Shown: one piece after another, positions 25,522 to 35,910 of the stretch | How the letters are laid out: every line of letters begins with the position of its first letter | Position numbering within the stretch: position 1 is the stretch's first letter | From: Caenibius tardaugens NBRC 16725 | GTDB lineage: Bacteria; Pseudomonadota; Alphaproteobacteria; Sphingomonadales; Sphingomonadaceae | Direction: 5' to 3' | DNA: 64,000 nucleotides | Assembly (NCBI RefSeq): GCF_003860345.1 | Contig: NZ_CP034179.1 | Span: forward strand, 2,092,001-2,156,000 | The notes under the pieces: model-generated | The model's input: the letters and a program-made list of their open reading frames with translations, nothing else | Told to the model about the DNA's origin: nothing | The model's database searches: none | Made by a program: the position numbers and the translations under genes

Positions 25522-27873
25522 TTAGAGCGGATTGCCGTCCTTGTCGCGATAGATGTCGCGGCGGCCGACGTGGTTGGCGGGGCCGACGAAACCGTCGGCT
25601 TCCATGCGTTCCACCCATTTGGCCGCCGTGTTGTAGCCCACACCCAGTTGCCGTTGCAGCCAGCTGGCCGATGCCTTCTGGCTTTCGAACACGATCTGGC
25701 AGGCCTGGCGATACTTGCGCTCGGCCGGATCGTCGCTCGCCGTCAGTTCGTCGTCGAAACCGAAGCCGCCGTCTTCCGGCTCTTCGGTAACCGAATCGAT
25801 ATATTCCGGGCTGCCCTGCGCGCGCCAGTGATCGGCCACGCGTTCCACTTCCTCGTCCGCCACGAACGGCCCATGCACGCGCACCAGCGCGCCGGTATTG
25901 GGCTTGTACAGCATATCGCCCTTGCCCAGCAGCTGTTCGGCCCCTTGTTCGCCCAGAATGGTGCGGCTGTCGATGCGGCTGGTCACCTTGAAGCTGATCC
26001 GTGTCGGCAGGTTGGCCTTGATCACGCCGGTGATGACATCGACCGAGGGGCGCTGCGTCGCCATGATCAGGTGGATGCCGGCGGCGCGGCTTTTTTGCGA
26101 AAGCCGCTGGATCAGCACTTCGATTTCCTTGCCCACGGTGACCATGAGATCGGCCAGTTCGTCAACGATCAGCACGATCTGCGGCAGCACCTGATAATCG
26201 AGCTGTTCTTCCTCGAACAGTTCCTCGCCCGTGTCCGGGTCGAACCCGATCTGCACGCGGCGGCCCAAAGGCTTGCCCTTGGCGGCGGCGGTGCGCACAC
26301 GTTCGTTGAAGCCCGACAGGTTGCGCGCACCCACGCTGGACATCATGCGATAGCGCCGTTCCATTTCCTCCACGCCCCATTTCAGCGCGCGGATCGCCTT
26401 GGCAGGCTCTGTCACCACCGGGGACAGCAAGTGCGGGATATCGTCGTAGCTCTTCAGTTCGAGCACTTTGGGATCGATCAGGATCAGGCGGCATTCGGCC
26501 GGTGTCAGGCGGTACAGCAGCGAGAGGAGGATACAGTTGAGCCCGACCGACTTACCCGAACCGGTGGTGCCTGCCACCAGCAGGTGGGGCATGGCGGCCA
26601 GATCGGCGACGATCGGTTCGCCCGCGATATCCTTGCCCAGAATGATCGGCAGCATGCCCTTGTGGTGGGCGAACGCCTCGCACGCGACCAGTTCCTTGAG
26701 CGACACGGTCTGCCGGTCGGCATTGGGCAGTTCGATGCCCATCACCGTCTTGCCGGGGATTGACGATACGCGTGCGGAAATCGCGCTCATATTCCGGGCG
26801 ATATCTTCGGCGAGACCGATGACCCGGCTGGATTTGATGCCCGGGGCCGGTTCCAGCTCGTACATCGTCACCACCGGGCCGGTGCGCACGGCGGTGATTT
26901 CGCCTTTCACGTTGAAATCGTCGAGTACGGTTTCGAGCAGACGCGCGTTGCGTTCCAGCGCCATCTTGTCGAGCTTGGGCGCGGCCGTGGGCGGCGGATT
27001 GTCGAGCAGATCGATGCTCGGCAGATCGTGCTTGTCGAACAGGTCCTTCTGGCGGGCGGTGCCCGTTGCGATCTTCGCCGGTTTGGGCGGTGTGCTCGGG
27101 TCCGTGATTTCCGGCGCGGCGCGCGGTTCGGCTTCGGGCGTCGGGGCGCGGCGTTCGGCGCGGGGCTTTTCTTCGCGCCGGGCGGGGGCGAAGGCCAGAT
27201 CCGCGTCGTCTTCCATCGCCAGTGGTTGTTTCGGCGCACGGCGGCGGAACAGGGCGGGCAGGGTGAGCAATTGCGCCCAGTCGATCGCGAAGACGCGCCC
27301 GGCCAGTACCACCCCGGCACCAAGGCAGGTCAGCGCCAGTCCCAGAATAGCCCAGCTTTGCACCGCTTCGGGCAGGCGTGCGGCAAGGCCGTGAATCGCG
27401 GCCGCGCCCAGCAGGCCGGCCATGCCGCCGGTGGACGCGGGGAGCGAACCGCCCGGGCCACCGAACGTCAGCGCCATGACTGTGGCGAGCAGAACCATGG
27501 CCAGCAGCAGCATACCCACCGTACGCCACCAGCGCATGCCGTGCGGGGTTTCCTCGTCATCGGCGTCGCGCCACAATTTGCGGGCAAAGGCATAGAGCAG
27601 GGGCAGCAGCAGCACCGCGATCACCCCGAACAGGAACAGCGCGCGTTCCGCCGCCCAGGCACCGGGGCGCCCCATCCAGTTGGCCACTTGTTCCCCGGCC
27701 GCGGTCGAAGCCGAAGGGTCTGTCTGGTGATAGCTGGCGAGCGACAGGGCGAGGAACAGCATCACCGCAAGCAGCAGCAGCGCGCCGCCCATCTGGGTGG
27801 CGCGGCGCAGCGAACGGCGAAACGCCATACGCCAGTCTGGCGCGGGCGCCTTGCTGATTGCGCGTGATGCCAT
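25522..27873 (-). CDS. ftsK: DNA translocase FtsK
   Basis: The 783-residue protein moves chromosome ends across the division septum and activates XerCD at dif. Four N-terminal transmembrane segments lie within ~30-190, followed by a Pro/Ala-rich linker (~200-290). The motor has Walker A GTTGSGKS and Walker B VLIVDELADLM, and a C-terminal gamma winged-helix (SASWLQRQLGVGYNTAAKWVERMEADG) reads KOPS sites. AGGAC lies six bases before the ATG at 27873. The length is typical for alphaproteobacteria. Confidence 0.95.
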   Translation of the reverse strand: MASRAISKAPAPDWRMAFRRSLRRATQMGGALLLLAVMLFLALSLASYHQTDPSASTAAGEQVANWMGRPGAWAAERALFLFGVIAVLLLPLLYAFARKLWRDADDEETPHGMRWWRTVGMLLLAMVLLATVMALTFGGPGGSLPASTGGMAGLLGAAAIHGLAARLPEAVQSWAILGLALTCLGAGVVLAGRVFAIDWAQLLTLPALFRRRAPKQPLAMEDDADLAFAPARREEKPRAERRAPTPEAEPRAAPEITDPSTPPKPAKIATGTARQKDLFDKHDLPSIDLLDNPPPTAAPKLDKMALERNARLLETVLDDFNVKGEITAVRTGPVVTMYELEPAPGIKSSRVIGLAEDIARNMSAISARVSSIPGKTVMGIELPNADRQTVSLKELVACEAFAHHKGMLPIILGKDIAGEPIVADLAAMPHLLVAGTTGSGKSVGLNCILLSLLYRLTPAECRLILIDPKVLELKSYDDIPHLLSPVVTEPAKAIRALKWGVEEMERRYRMMSSVGARNLSGFNERVRTAAAKGKPLGRRVQIGFDPDTGEELFEEEQLDYQVLPQIVLIVDELADLMVTVGKEIEVLIQRLSQKSRAAGIHLIMATQRPSVDVITGVIKANLPTRISFKVTSRIDSRTILGEQGAEQLLGKGDMLYKPNTGALVRVHGPFVADEEVERVADHWRAQGSPEYIDSVTEEPEDGGFGFDDELTASDDPAERKYRQACQIVFESQKASASWLQRQLGVGYNTAAKWVERMEADGFVGPANHVGRRDIYRDKDGNPL

Positions 27874-27902
27874 GGATCGTCCTCACATAAATCTGAATGC
27901 AC

Positions 27903-27932
27903 ATAATGCGCTGACGGGTGACTCCCCGTCAA
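27903..27932 (-). promoter_or_regulatory. Probable ftsK promoter
   Basis: On the minus strand TTGACG (27927-27932) and CATTAT (27903-27908) are 18 bases apart, a good sigma-70-type spacing. Transcription would begin about 20-25 bases before the ftsK ATG. The spacer carries a small palindrome (TGACGGG/CCCGTCA). Confidence 0.45.
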
Positions 27933-27977
27933 GAATCCTTGGGAATCGGCCCGACTTATTGGTTTATGACCGTGGGT

Positions 27978-28526
27978 TTATGACAACCCGTCGATCGCGG
28001 CCCAGCGTGGCCAGCCCAGGCGCACGGCGGTCCTGCGGGTCATCCCGCCCAGCGCGATCACTGGCGCACCGGCATGGGCGGCGAGCAGGCGGAACCGCAG
28101 CGGGCCGAGTGTTTTGCCCCCCGGATGGGACCGCGTGGCGAAGACGGGGGACAGCATGATCGCATCGGCCCCATGGCGGCGGCACGCGCCCAGTTCGCGC
28201 AGGGTATGCGCGGTGGCTATGCGCAGCAGGGGGGCGGGCGCCGGTCTTGCCCCCGGCGGGCCATAGATTCCGTCTGCGCCCCAACGGCGGGCCTGTGCGG
28301 CGGTATCGGCCACAATGACCAGATGCCCGCGCTTGCCCGCGATGCGCGACAGGGCGCGAAACCGCGCGCGGCGTTCGGCAGGGGCAAGGTGATAGTGGCG
28401 AAACACGAACCCCGATCCGCGCGGCAGGCGCCGCAGCGCACTGTCGAGCACCGCGTCGTTGCGGGCGTCGCTGATCAGCCACAGGTGCGGGATGTTCCGC
28501 GATTTCGGGGTCTGGCGCTTGCGCAT
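27978..28526 (-). CDS. Thiamine-phosphate synthase-like (ThiE/TenI) protein
   Basis: The 182-residue TIM-barrel protein has features of ThiE/TenI: HLWLISDARND at the start, RALSRIAGKRGHLVIVADT, GADAIMLSPVFATRSHPGGK and APVIALGGMTRRTA. ThiE joins HMP-PP and thiazole phosphate. The protein is shorter than ThiE (~210 aa), so it could be a TenI-type thiazole tautomerase instead. It is divergent from the YggS gene with only 22 bases between start codons, so its promoter must overlap the neighbour's coding region. Confidence 0.8.
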   Translation of the reverse strand: MRKRQTPKSRNIPHLWLISDARNDAVLDSALRRLPRGSGFVFRHYHLAPAERRARFRALSRIAGKRGHLVIVADTAAQARRWGADGIYGPPGARPAPAPLLRIATAHTLRELGACRRHGADAIMLSPVFATRSHPGGKTLGPLRFRLLAAHAGAPVIALGGMTRRTAVRLGWPRWAAIDGLS

Positions 28527-28548
28527 CCTCGCGCTATAGCGGCGCGCA

Positions 28549-29211
28549 ATGGAAAACGCAGCCACCCCGCTCGATGATGTTCGCGCCCGCATCGCCCATG
28601 CCGCGCGGATTGCGAACCGCAAGCCCGCCGAGATCACGCTGATCGCGATCAGCAAGACGCATCCTGCCGATGCGATCGAGCCCCTGATTGCGCAGGGGCA
28701 GCGCGTGTTCGGGGAAAATCGCGTGCAGGAAGCGGAAGCGAAATGGCCTGCCTTGCGCGAACGCCATGGCGAGATCGCGCTGCATCTGGTGGGCCAGTTG
28801 CAGTCCAACAAGGCGGACGATGCCGTGGCCCTGTTCGACTGCATCCATTCTCTGGATCGCCTCTCGCTGGTCAGCGCGCTGGCGCGGGCGATGGACCGGC
28901 AGGGGCGCAGGATACCGTGCTTTGTGCAGGTCAATATCGGCGCCGAAGACCAGAAGGGCGGATGCGCGATGGCAGACCTGCCCGCGTTGCTGCGCGAGGC
29001 CGCTGCCGCGCAAGTGCCCGTGGCCGGCCTGATGTGCGTGCCGCCTGCGGATATCGAACCCGCGCCATTTTTCGCCCTGCTCGACAAGCTGGCGCGCGAT
29101 CACGGCCTCCCTCAGTTGAGCATGGGGATGAGCGGCGATTTCGAAACCGCGATCATGCTGGGCGCCACGCATGTGCGCGTCGGCAGTGCGCTGTTCGGCG
29201 CGCGCGCCTGA
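28549..29211 (+). CDS. yggS: YggS/PROSC family PLP-homeostasis protein
   Basis: The 220-residue single-domain PLP protein has fold-type III and PLP lysine Lys36 (LIAISKTHPADAI). FGENRVQEAEAKW, LHLVGQLQSNK and LSMGMSGDFETAIMLGATHVRVG are the family signatures. It buffers free pyridoxal phosphate and has no known catalytic activity. It is divergent from the ThiE-like gene. Confidence 0.93.
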   Translation: MENAATPLDDVRARIAHAARIANRKPAEITLIAISKTHPADAIEPLIAQGQRVFGENRVQEAEAKWPALRERHGEIALHLVGQLQSNKADDAVALFDCIHSLDRLSLVSALARAMDRQGRRIPCFVQVNIGAEDQKGGCAMADLPALLREAAAAQVPVAGLMCVPPADIEPAPFFALLDKLARDHGLPQLSMGMSGDFETAIMLGATHVRVGSALFGARA

Positions 29212-29260
29212 CACACCGGGCCAGTACTGGGTCGGTCGCGACGGGGGCGGCCAGCACGAG

Positions 29261-29288
29261 AAAGGGGCACCCGTTGCCGGATGCCCCC
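29261..29288 (-). terminator. Terminator of the second TonB receptor gene
   Basis: On the minus strand GGGGCA (29282-29287) pairs with TGCCCC (29264-29269), with partial pairing inside the 12-base loop, followed by TTTCT. It lies 44 bases past the receptor stop. Confidence 0.6.
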
Positions 29289-29331
29289 TGTCGTTATGCG
29301 ACCCGCACCACGGATCGATTGGTGGCCACAT

Positions 29332-31848
29332 TCAAAAGTTGTAGCGCACTTTCACCCCGTACATGCGCGGTGCGCCGTACACGGTGGAATTGACCAGCAG
29401 ATTATCAATCGTGTTGGAATTGCTGGTGCGATAGAGCTTGTTCGTCAGGTTGTTGCCGAACACCGTGATGTCGACCGGCGTGCCCGCCACGCCCTTCCAG
29501 GCAATAGAGCCATTCAGCAGACCGAACGGTTCCATAATCGATCCCGGCTGGGTCACATCGTTGCCGAGCGGCGCGGTGGGCTGTTTGGAAACGTGGGAAT
29601 AATTGGCGTAGAAGGCCAGATTGCCCATGTTTTCACCCAATGGCACGTCCAGCGAGGCGTAGATGTTGTATATGTATGCCGTGGAAAACTGGAACGGCAT
29701 ACAGGTGAAGTCGCCCGTTTCACCAAAATTCTTGAGCCCGTCGCACGCCAGCGTGGGGGCGAAGATCGGAACGTCGAACTTCTTGTAGTCGGCATCGGTG
29801 TGGCTGAAATTGCCGCCGATCTCGAGGCCAGGGATCGGGCGGATCGATGCTTCGATCTCGATCCCCTGAATGGTCGCTTCGGCATCCATGGTGCGGGCGC
29901 CGCTCTGGCCGGTGTCAGGGTTGAAGTCGCCGGTTGGGCGCTGGATGTTCTTGTAATCCGAATAGTAATAGGTGGCGTTGAACTTGACGGGCACTGTGCC
30001 CAGTTCCCAATCGGACTTGAAGCCCGCTTCGTAGGTGGTCAGTTCTTCCGGCGTGAATATCCGGGTTTCGGTGCGTACTGCGAACGTGTTGAACCCGCCT
30101 GCCTTGTAGCCCTTGCTGATCTTGCCATAGAGCATCAGGTTGTCCATCGGCTTGTAATCGAGGCCGATGGTCCATGTCGCCGCCTTGCTTTTCAGCGTGG
30201 CGTCGAAGCGGCATACATCCATGACATCGCCGATGGGAACGGCGGGATTGGCCACCAGCCCACCTTCGAGGCACGAGGCGGTGCCCCCGCCGATGGCCGG
30301 GCGCCAGTTGGTGGCGAAACCTGTCACCGTATCCCAGTTGTAGCGATACCCTGCGGTAAGGCGCAGGCTGTCGAGCGCGGGAGACAGAGCCCCGAAATCG
30401 AGTGTCGCCTGACCATAAATCGCGTCGGACTTGTTGGAAACGCCGGTTACCGTCTGACTGAACGGGCAGAAGCCGGTGGCAAACGGTGGGCAATAATTGA
30501 TCGAGGAGGCGCGCCACAGGCTACCCGGCTTGGCACTGTAATGGAAATAGCCGACGGTATAGTTCAGCTTGTTGTCCAGCGCATTGCCCTGCAACTGCAG
30601 TTCTTCGGTGAACTGTTTGATATCGTCGCGATATCCTTCGTGATCGACCGTGGCATTGGGATAGCCCATAACCGGAATGCCATATTCGGAAAGGCCAGGA
30701 ATCGGCCCCAAAGGCGGCGGTCCGGCGTTCTGGTTGCCTTCATATTGTTGTAGCGGGGTGGCGTCCTGATCGGATGCGTAATTATCCTTCAGCCGCTGGA
30801 AGCTGATGATGTTGCGCACAGTCAGGTTATCGCTGATGTCGAAACTGGTGTTGTTGATCACGCCCCACAGCTTGATCAGGCTGAATTCGTCCACGTTCAT
30901 GCGGGTCTTGCGCGGCCCGATTTCTTTGGCGATCTCGGTCTGACGGCGATAGATGTCACAACTTGCAATTGGGCCGGGCGTGTCCGAACAGAAATTCAGA
31001 AGTGGTGATTTGAGTCCGGCGATGTTGAACTCGTCATGGATAAAGCCCGTGCCGTTGTTTGACGATTTCGAACCGTAGACAATCGTCAGGTTCTCGAACC
31101 CTTCGAATGGTTTCATCAGCACGCTGATGCGGCCGGAATACCAGTGCAGATCGTCGCGATCCTTGTTGAACACCAGGTCTTTTGTGAACCCGTCGCGATC
31201 CTGATAGGCGCCGGCCGCGCGGACCATCAGCTTGTCGTCGATCAGCGGCACATTGATCGCGCCTTCAATGCCCTTGAAATCGTAATTCCCGTAACTGCCT
31301 TCGATATAGCCTTCGAACTCATTCGTTGGCTTACGCGGCACGAACAGCACCGCGCCGCCCGTGGTGTTGCGGCCGAAAAGCGTGCCTTGCGGGCCAGCCA
31401 GGACCTGCACGTTTTCCAGATCGATAAATAGACCGGGCGCGCCCTGCAGGTTCAGCGTGACGGCGGCGGGCAGGGGAACTTCGGCAAAATATTGCGCAAC
31501 GGCCGGTGAAGACAGAAAACCTGTCGATTGGCCGCGAATGGAGAAGGATTGCACATCGCGGGTGGCCTGCCCCTGGTTGCCGACAACCAGCGAAGGCGCG
31601 GCGCCATAGAGATCCTGTGCCTGATTGACGTTCATCTGTTTCAGCCGCTCATCAGAAAAGGCCGAAATCACAATGGGCACGTCCTGCGCGCGTTCTTCAC
31701 GGCGCTGCGCGGTGACGATGATTTCCCGATCGCGGATTTGCGGGGAACTGGTGTTCTCTTCGCCACCCGACTGGGCAAATGCCGGCGATGTCAGCGCGAT
31801 TGCCGCTGCGCCGAACAGGTAAGCCGTCATATTACGGTGAATACGCAT
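29332..31848 (-). CDS. TonB-dependent receptor, large sphingomonad type
   Basis: The 838-residue outer-membrane receptor has a signal peptide ending near PAFAQS and a TonB box (REIIVTAQRREERAQDVP). The plug has SFSIRGQSTGF and VQVLAGPQGTLFGRNTTGGA, and the barrel ends in VKVRYNF. This belongs to the abundant sphingomonad group often linked to uptake of aromatic or plant-derived compounds rather than iron; no neighbouring catabolic gene confirms a ligand. AGGAGAGG lies just before the ATG at 31848. The 233 bases between it and glnD hold its promoter region. Confidence 0.9.
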   Translation of the reverse strand: MRIHRNMTAYLFGAAAIALTSPAFAQSGGEENTSSPQIRDREIIVTAQRREERAQDVPIVISAFSDERLKQMNVNQAQDLYGAAPSLVVGNQGQATRDVQSFSIRGQSTGFLSSPAVAQYFAEVPLPAAVTLNLQGAPGLFIDLENVQVLAGPQGTLFGRNTTGGAVLFVPRKPTNEFEGYIEGSYGNYDFKGIEGAINVPLIDDKLMVRAAGAYQDRDGFTKDLVFNKDRDDLHWYSGRISVLMKPFEGFENLTIVYGSKSSNNGTGFIHDEFNIAGLKSPLLNFCSDTPGPIASCDIYRRQTEIAKEIGPRKTRMNVDEFSLIKLWGVINNTSFDISDNLTVRNIISFQRLKDNYASDQDATPLQQYEGNQNAGPPPLGPIPGLSEYGIPVMGYPNATVDHEGYRDDIKQFTEELQLQGNALDNKLNYTVGYFHYSAKPGSLWRASSINYCPPFATGFCPFSQTVTGVSNKSDAIYGQATLDFGALSPALDSLRLTAGYRYNWDTVTGFATNWRPAIGGGTASCLEGGLVANPAVPIGDVMDVCRFDATLKSKAATWTIGLDYKPMDNLMLYGKISKGYKAGGFNTFAVRTETRIFTPEELTTYEAGFKSDWELGTVPVKFNATYYYSDYKNIQRPTGDFNPDTGQSGARTMDAEATIQGIEIEASIRPIPGLEIGGNFSHTDADYKKFDVPIFAPTLACDGLKNFGETGDFTCMPFQFSTAYIYNIYASLDVPLGENMGNLAFYANYSHVSKQPTAPLGNDVTQPGSIMEPFGLLNGSIAWKGVAGTPVDITVFGNNLTNKLYRTSNSNTIDNLLVNSTVYGAPRMYGVKVRYNF

Positions 31849-32081
31849 AGCCTCTCCTCTCCATTTCATACAATGAGGAGGTGCAGATAGCGAACGCTTG
31901 TTATGATTATTGCGCGTCCGGGCAGTTTTCTGTCCCGTTACTTGTCCCCTCATTGAAGGGAAAGTAATGCAAACAAGTTATGGTGCAGTCAATCCAAATT
32001 AAACGCATTGATGCATTTATCCGGGACCGTGTGACCATTACCACATGGGCACGGGCAGCCGCCACCCGCACAGGCGCGGTG

Positions 32082-34859
32082 TCAGATTGCGTATTCTTTC
32101 ACCGCGTCCGTTTTCGGATCGCCGTCTTCGATGGCATTGGCCGCGGCTAGCAACTTTTCCTCGACCGCGCGCAACCGGTCCGGCCGGTCCAGTTTGTGGC
32201 CAAACAGGTCGGTGACATAGAACGTGTCGGCCGCGCGTTCGCCATAGGTGGCGATATGCGCGGAATGCACCACGAGCTGCGCCTCGAACAGCGCGCGCGC
32301 CAGACGGTTCAGCAAGGCCGGGCGATCCCGGGCGTTGACTTCCACCACGGTGAAACGGTTGGACGCCTTGTTGTCGAACAGCACGCGCGGCCGCACGCTG
32401 AACGCTTCGGACCGGATGCGCGCCGCAGGACGCTTTGCCAGTTGCGGCACCAGTTCGACCCTGTTGGCCAGCGCGTCGGCTATTGATTTCTTCAGGCGTT
32501 CGAGTTGTCCGCCTTCCATGAAGGGGCGGCCCAGCGGGTCCTGCACGAGGAAATTGTCCACTGCCTTGCCGTTGCGGGCGGTGTGGATATGCGCGTCGAT
32601 GATGTTCCCGCCTGCCAGATGGATGCCACCGGCAATGCGATAGAACAGGCCGGGATGGTCGGTCGAGATGACCGTGACCAGCGTGGCGCCACGCGCAGGA
32701 TAGTATTCGCAATGGATCGACAGGCTGTCGTCCAGTTCGCGCGCGGCACGAAACTGCACGAGGTTGAGCGCGATGATATCCTCAGGCTCGGCAATCCAGT
32801 ATGCGTCGCCCAACAGGGCCCCCTCGCTTTCGACCAGTTCCGTATCGCTGCCCAGCAGCCGGGCCACCGCGTCCCGCTTGGCATTGACGCGTTCCTTGCG
32901 GCCAAACTGCTTGTGCCCCAGACGGAGCTGTTCTTCCGCCAGATGGTAGAGATCGCCGATAAGTTGGCGTTTCCAGCTGTTCCACGTGCCGGGTCCAACC
33001 GCGCGGATATCGACCACGGTCAGCAGGGTCAGCTGGCGCAAGCGATCAAGCCCTTGCAACTGCGTGACGAAATCCGCGATCGTCTTGGGATCGGCCAGAT
33101 CGCGCTTGAACGCGGTCGCACTCATCAGCAGGTGATAGCGCACTAGCCAGCTGACCAGTTCCGTCTCATCGTCGGACAGGCCGAAGCGGGGGCACAGGCG
33201 CAACGCCACCTCCGCACCCAGTACCGAGTGATCGCCGCCGCGCCCTTTGGCGATATCGTGCAGCAGCACCGCGACATAGGCAACGCGGCGCGAGGCGACG
33301 CTGTGAATCAGTTCGCACGCCAGCGGGTGATCTTCGCGCAGATCGCCCCGTTCGATCCGGGCCAACAGTCCGATCGCCTGAATCGTATGCTCGTCCACTG
33401 TGTAGTGGTGGTACATATCGAACTGCATCTGCGCGTTGACCCGACCGAAATCGGGCACGAAACGGCCAAACACTTCCGCCTCGTTCATCCAGCGCAACAC
33501 GGTTTCGGGATTGTTGTGCCCGGTCAGCACATCGAGGAAGAAGGCATTCGCACGCGGATCGCGGCGCACTTTCGCATCGATCAGTTTCACGTCGCGCGTG
33601 GCCATGCGCATGGTTTCGGCGTGGATTTCGAGCCCTTCGGTTTCTGCGATCGCAAAAATTTCGATCAACCGCACGGGATCGTCGCGAAACCAGTCATCCG
33701 AAGGCGCCCGCAGCTTCCCGCCGAACACGGTATAGCCTTTGAGCTTGCGCGGGCGGGCGCGAAATCCGGCGAGAATGCCGCGCGGGGTCTTGGCGGCGAA
33801 CTGTTCATCCAGTTGCGCCAGGAACATCGCGGTCAGGCTGCCGACGCGTTTTGCCTGCAGGAAAAAGAACTGCATGAACCGTTCGACGGCCAGTTTGCCG
33901 GGGCGATCCGCAAAGTTCATGCGCCGGGCGACTTCGCGCTGCAAGTCGAAGGTCAGGCGATCTTCCTCGCGTCCGGTGATCGTGTGCAAATGGCAGCGCA
34001 CGGCCCAGAAGAAGTTTTCCGCCCGGCGGAAGGCGCGGTATTCCTGCCGCGTCAGCAGCCCCACATCGACCAGTTCGGCCGGGGTGCGCACCTTGTAGAT
34101 ATATTTGCCGATCCAGTAGAGCGTGTGCAGGTCGCGCAGTCCGCCCTTGCCTTCTTTCACATTGGGTTCGACGACATAGCGGCTGTCGCCCAGTTTCTTG
34201 TGGCGCGCATCGCGCTCTTCCAGCTTTTCCGCCACGAACTGCCGTTCGGTCCCCGCGACGACTTCTGCGAAGAAACGCCTGCTGGCCTCTTCGTACAGCG
34301 CCTGATCGCCCCAGACATAGCGTCCTTCCAGCATGGCGGTGCGGATGGTCAGGTCGGCTTTCGCCATGCGCACCATTTCGTCCAGAGAACGGCTGGAATG
34401 CCCCACGGTCAGCCCCAGATCCCACAGGAAATAGAGGATCGCCTCGATCACCTGTTCGCACCATGCGGTCTGCTTGCCCGGCGTGAGGAAGGCGATGTCG
34501 ACATCGGAATGCGGCGCCATTTCGCCGCGTCCGTATCCGCCGACCGCCATGATCGCCAACCGTTCCCCGGTCGAACGGTTGGCTGTGGGATAGACGTCGG
34601 TCACGACATGGTCGTGAATCACCCGCACCAGTTGATCGACGAGGAATGCCTGCGCTTCGGCCGCCGTATGCCCGTTCGACGGGTTTTCATCGAGGCGGCG
34701 CGCCACTTCCGCGCGGCCGCAGGCCAGGGCTTCGCGCAGCAGCGCCAGCACTTTGGGGCGCGGCGGGCCATCATCGCGCGCCACCACCCCGGCGATAGCA
34801 TCGCCCAGCGCACGGCGGTCGATAACGGCACGTTGGTTCGGGATGCGCAGGATGCTCAC
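32082..34859 (-). CDS. glnD: [Protein-PII] uridylyltransferase/uridylyl-removing enzyme
   Basis: The 925-residue nitrogen sensor modifies GlnB/GlnK by glutamine level. The nucleotidyltransferase domain has GGYGRGEMAPHSDVDIAF at ~103-120. The HD uridylyl-removing domain (HTIQAIGLL, LLHDIAKGRGGDHS) is central. Two C-terminal ACT domains (TVISTDHPGLFYRIAGGI and VEVNARDRPALLNRLARAL) bind glutamine. Length is normal for the family. It is divergent from lgt. Confidence 0.95.
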   Translation of the reverse strand: MSILRIPNQRAVIDRRALGDAIAGVVARDDGPPRPKVLALLREALACGRAEVARRLDENPSNGHTAAEAQAFLVDQLVRVIHDHVVTDVYPTANRSTGERLAIMAVGGYGRGEMAPHSDVDIAFLTPGKQTAWCEQVIEAILYFLWDLGLTVGHSSRSLDEMVRMAKADLTIRTAMLEGRYVWGDQALYEEASRRFFAEVVAGTERQFVAEKLEERDARHKKLGDSRYVVEPNVKEGKGGLRDLHTLYWIGKYIYKVRTPAELVDVGLLTRQEYRAFRRAENFFWAVRCHLHTITGREEDRLTFDLQREVARRMNFADRPGKLAVERFMQFFFLQAKRVGSLTAMFLAQLDEQFAAKTPRGILAGFRARPRKLKGYTVFGGKLRAPSDDWFRDDPVRLIEIFAIAETEGLEIHAETMRMATRDVKLIDAKVRRDPRANAFFLDVLTGHNNPETVLRWMNEAEVFGRFVPDFGRVNAQMQFDMYHHYTVDEHTIQAIGLLARIERGDLREDHPLACELIHSVASRRVAYVAVLLHDIAKGRGGDHSVLGAEVALRLCPRFGLSDDETELVSWLVRYHLLMSATAFKRDLADPKTIADFVTQLQGLDRLRQLTLLTVVDIRAVGPGTWNSWKRQLIGDLYHLAEEQLRLGHKQFGRKERVNAKRDAVARLLGSDTELVESEGALLGDAYWIAEPEDIIALNLVQFRAARELDDSLSIHCEYYPARGATLVTVISTDHPGLFYRIAGGIHLAGGNIIDAHIHTARNGKAVDNFLVQDPLGRPFMEGGQLERLKKSIADALANRVELVPQLAKRPAARIRSEAFSVRPRVLFDNKASNRFTVVEVNARDRPALLNRLARALFEAQLVVHSAHIATYGERAADTFYVTDLFGHKLDRPDRLRAVEEKLLAAANAIEDGDPKTDAVKEYAI

Positions 34860-35013
34860 GCCTGTTCCTTGTTCAAGCCAGCCCGCAAGGCTGTGTCCGC
34901 AGGATGCTGCCGTGGTGTCAGTCGTCTCACCGCACAGGGAATGGGCTTTCTCCTGCTGCCAGCCTATGCCAATAGCAATAATGTACAGATCAATGCTCTA
35001 AGGGGTTCGCCGC

Positions 35014-35910
35014 TTGCTGTCACTATTGGCTGAAGCCGCACAACATGCACCGTTGCAATGGGAAGATCTTGGCCTGCGGCCGGGCATCGATCTCGGGTTC
35101 TTCACCCTGCGCTATTATTCGCTGGCGTACCTTGCGGGGATTCTGCTTGGTTACTGGCATCTCAGCCGCATGATCAAGGCGCCCGGCGCGCCGATGGCCC
35201 AACGCCATGTCGATGACCTGTTCTTCTACTGCACATTGGGGATCATCATCGGTGGACGGCTGGGGTACGCCACGTTCTACCAGCCTTCGCTGTGGGCCAA
35301 TCCGGCCGATCTGCTGAAGCTGTGGCAGGGCGGGATGAGCTTCCATGGCGGGCTGATCGGTGTGCTGCTGGCGATGCTCTGGGTCAGCTGGCGCGGGGGG
35401 CTGCCGTTCCTGCGCGTGGCCGATTATGTCGCGGTAAACGTGCCGTTCGGCATGCTGTTTGGCCGGATCGCGAACTTCATCAATGGCGAACTGTGGGGCC
35501 GCACCGGTGATGTGCCCTGGGCGATGGTGTTTCCCGGCGCCGGGCCTTTGCCCCGCCATCCCTCGCAATTGTACGAAGCGGCGCTCGAAGGGGCCTTGCT
35601 GATTGTCGTGCTGCTGTTCCTGTTCTGGAAGACGCGCGCGCGCTGGCGTCCGGGCCTGCTGGTGGGGGTTTTCACCGCCGGGATCGGTCTCGGCCGGTTT
35701 TCAGTCGAATTTTTCCGCGAACCCGATGTGCAACTCGCCGCATTCGCCGCGCGGACCGGGCTGTCGATGGGCCAGTGGCTCACCATACCGCTGATTCTGC
35801 TGGGGCTGGCACTGGTGGCGCGGGCCCTCATGCGCCCCCCGCTGGGCAGTGTGCCCGCAGCGGGCCGACAGGGGGAGGATGCGTCCCGGGATTCTTCCGA
35901 ACCGGCATGA
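35014..35910 (+). CDS. lgt: Prolipoprotein diacylglyceryl transferase
   Basis: The 298-residue polytopic inner-membrane enzyme adds diacylglycerol from phosphatidylglycerol to the lipobox cysteine of prolipoproteins. The Lgt signature [14 protein letters not shown], the catalytic His region MSFHGGLIG and HPSQLYEA are clear, with about seven helices. The start is TTG at 35014, with AAGGGG eight bases upstream. The MidA-type gene begins inside its stop codon (ATGA). Confidence 0.94.
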   Translation: MLSLLAEAAQHAPLQWEDLGLRPGIDLGFFTLRYYSLAYLAGILLGYWHLSRMIKAPGAPMAQRHVDDLFFYCTLGIIIGGRLGYATFYQPSLWANPADLLKLWQGGMSFHGGLIGVLLAMLWVSWRGGLPFLRVADYVAVNVPFGMLFGRIANFINGELWGRTGDVPWAMVFPGAGPLPRHPSQLYEAALEGALLIVVLLFLFWKTRARWRPGLLVGVFTAGIGLGRFSVEFFREPDVQLAAFAARTGLSMGQWLTIPLILLGLALVARALMRPPLGSVPAAGRQGEDASRDSSEPA

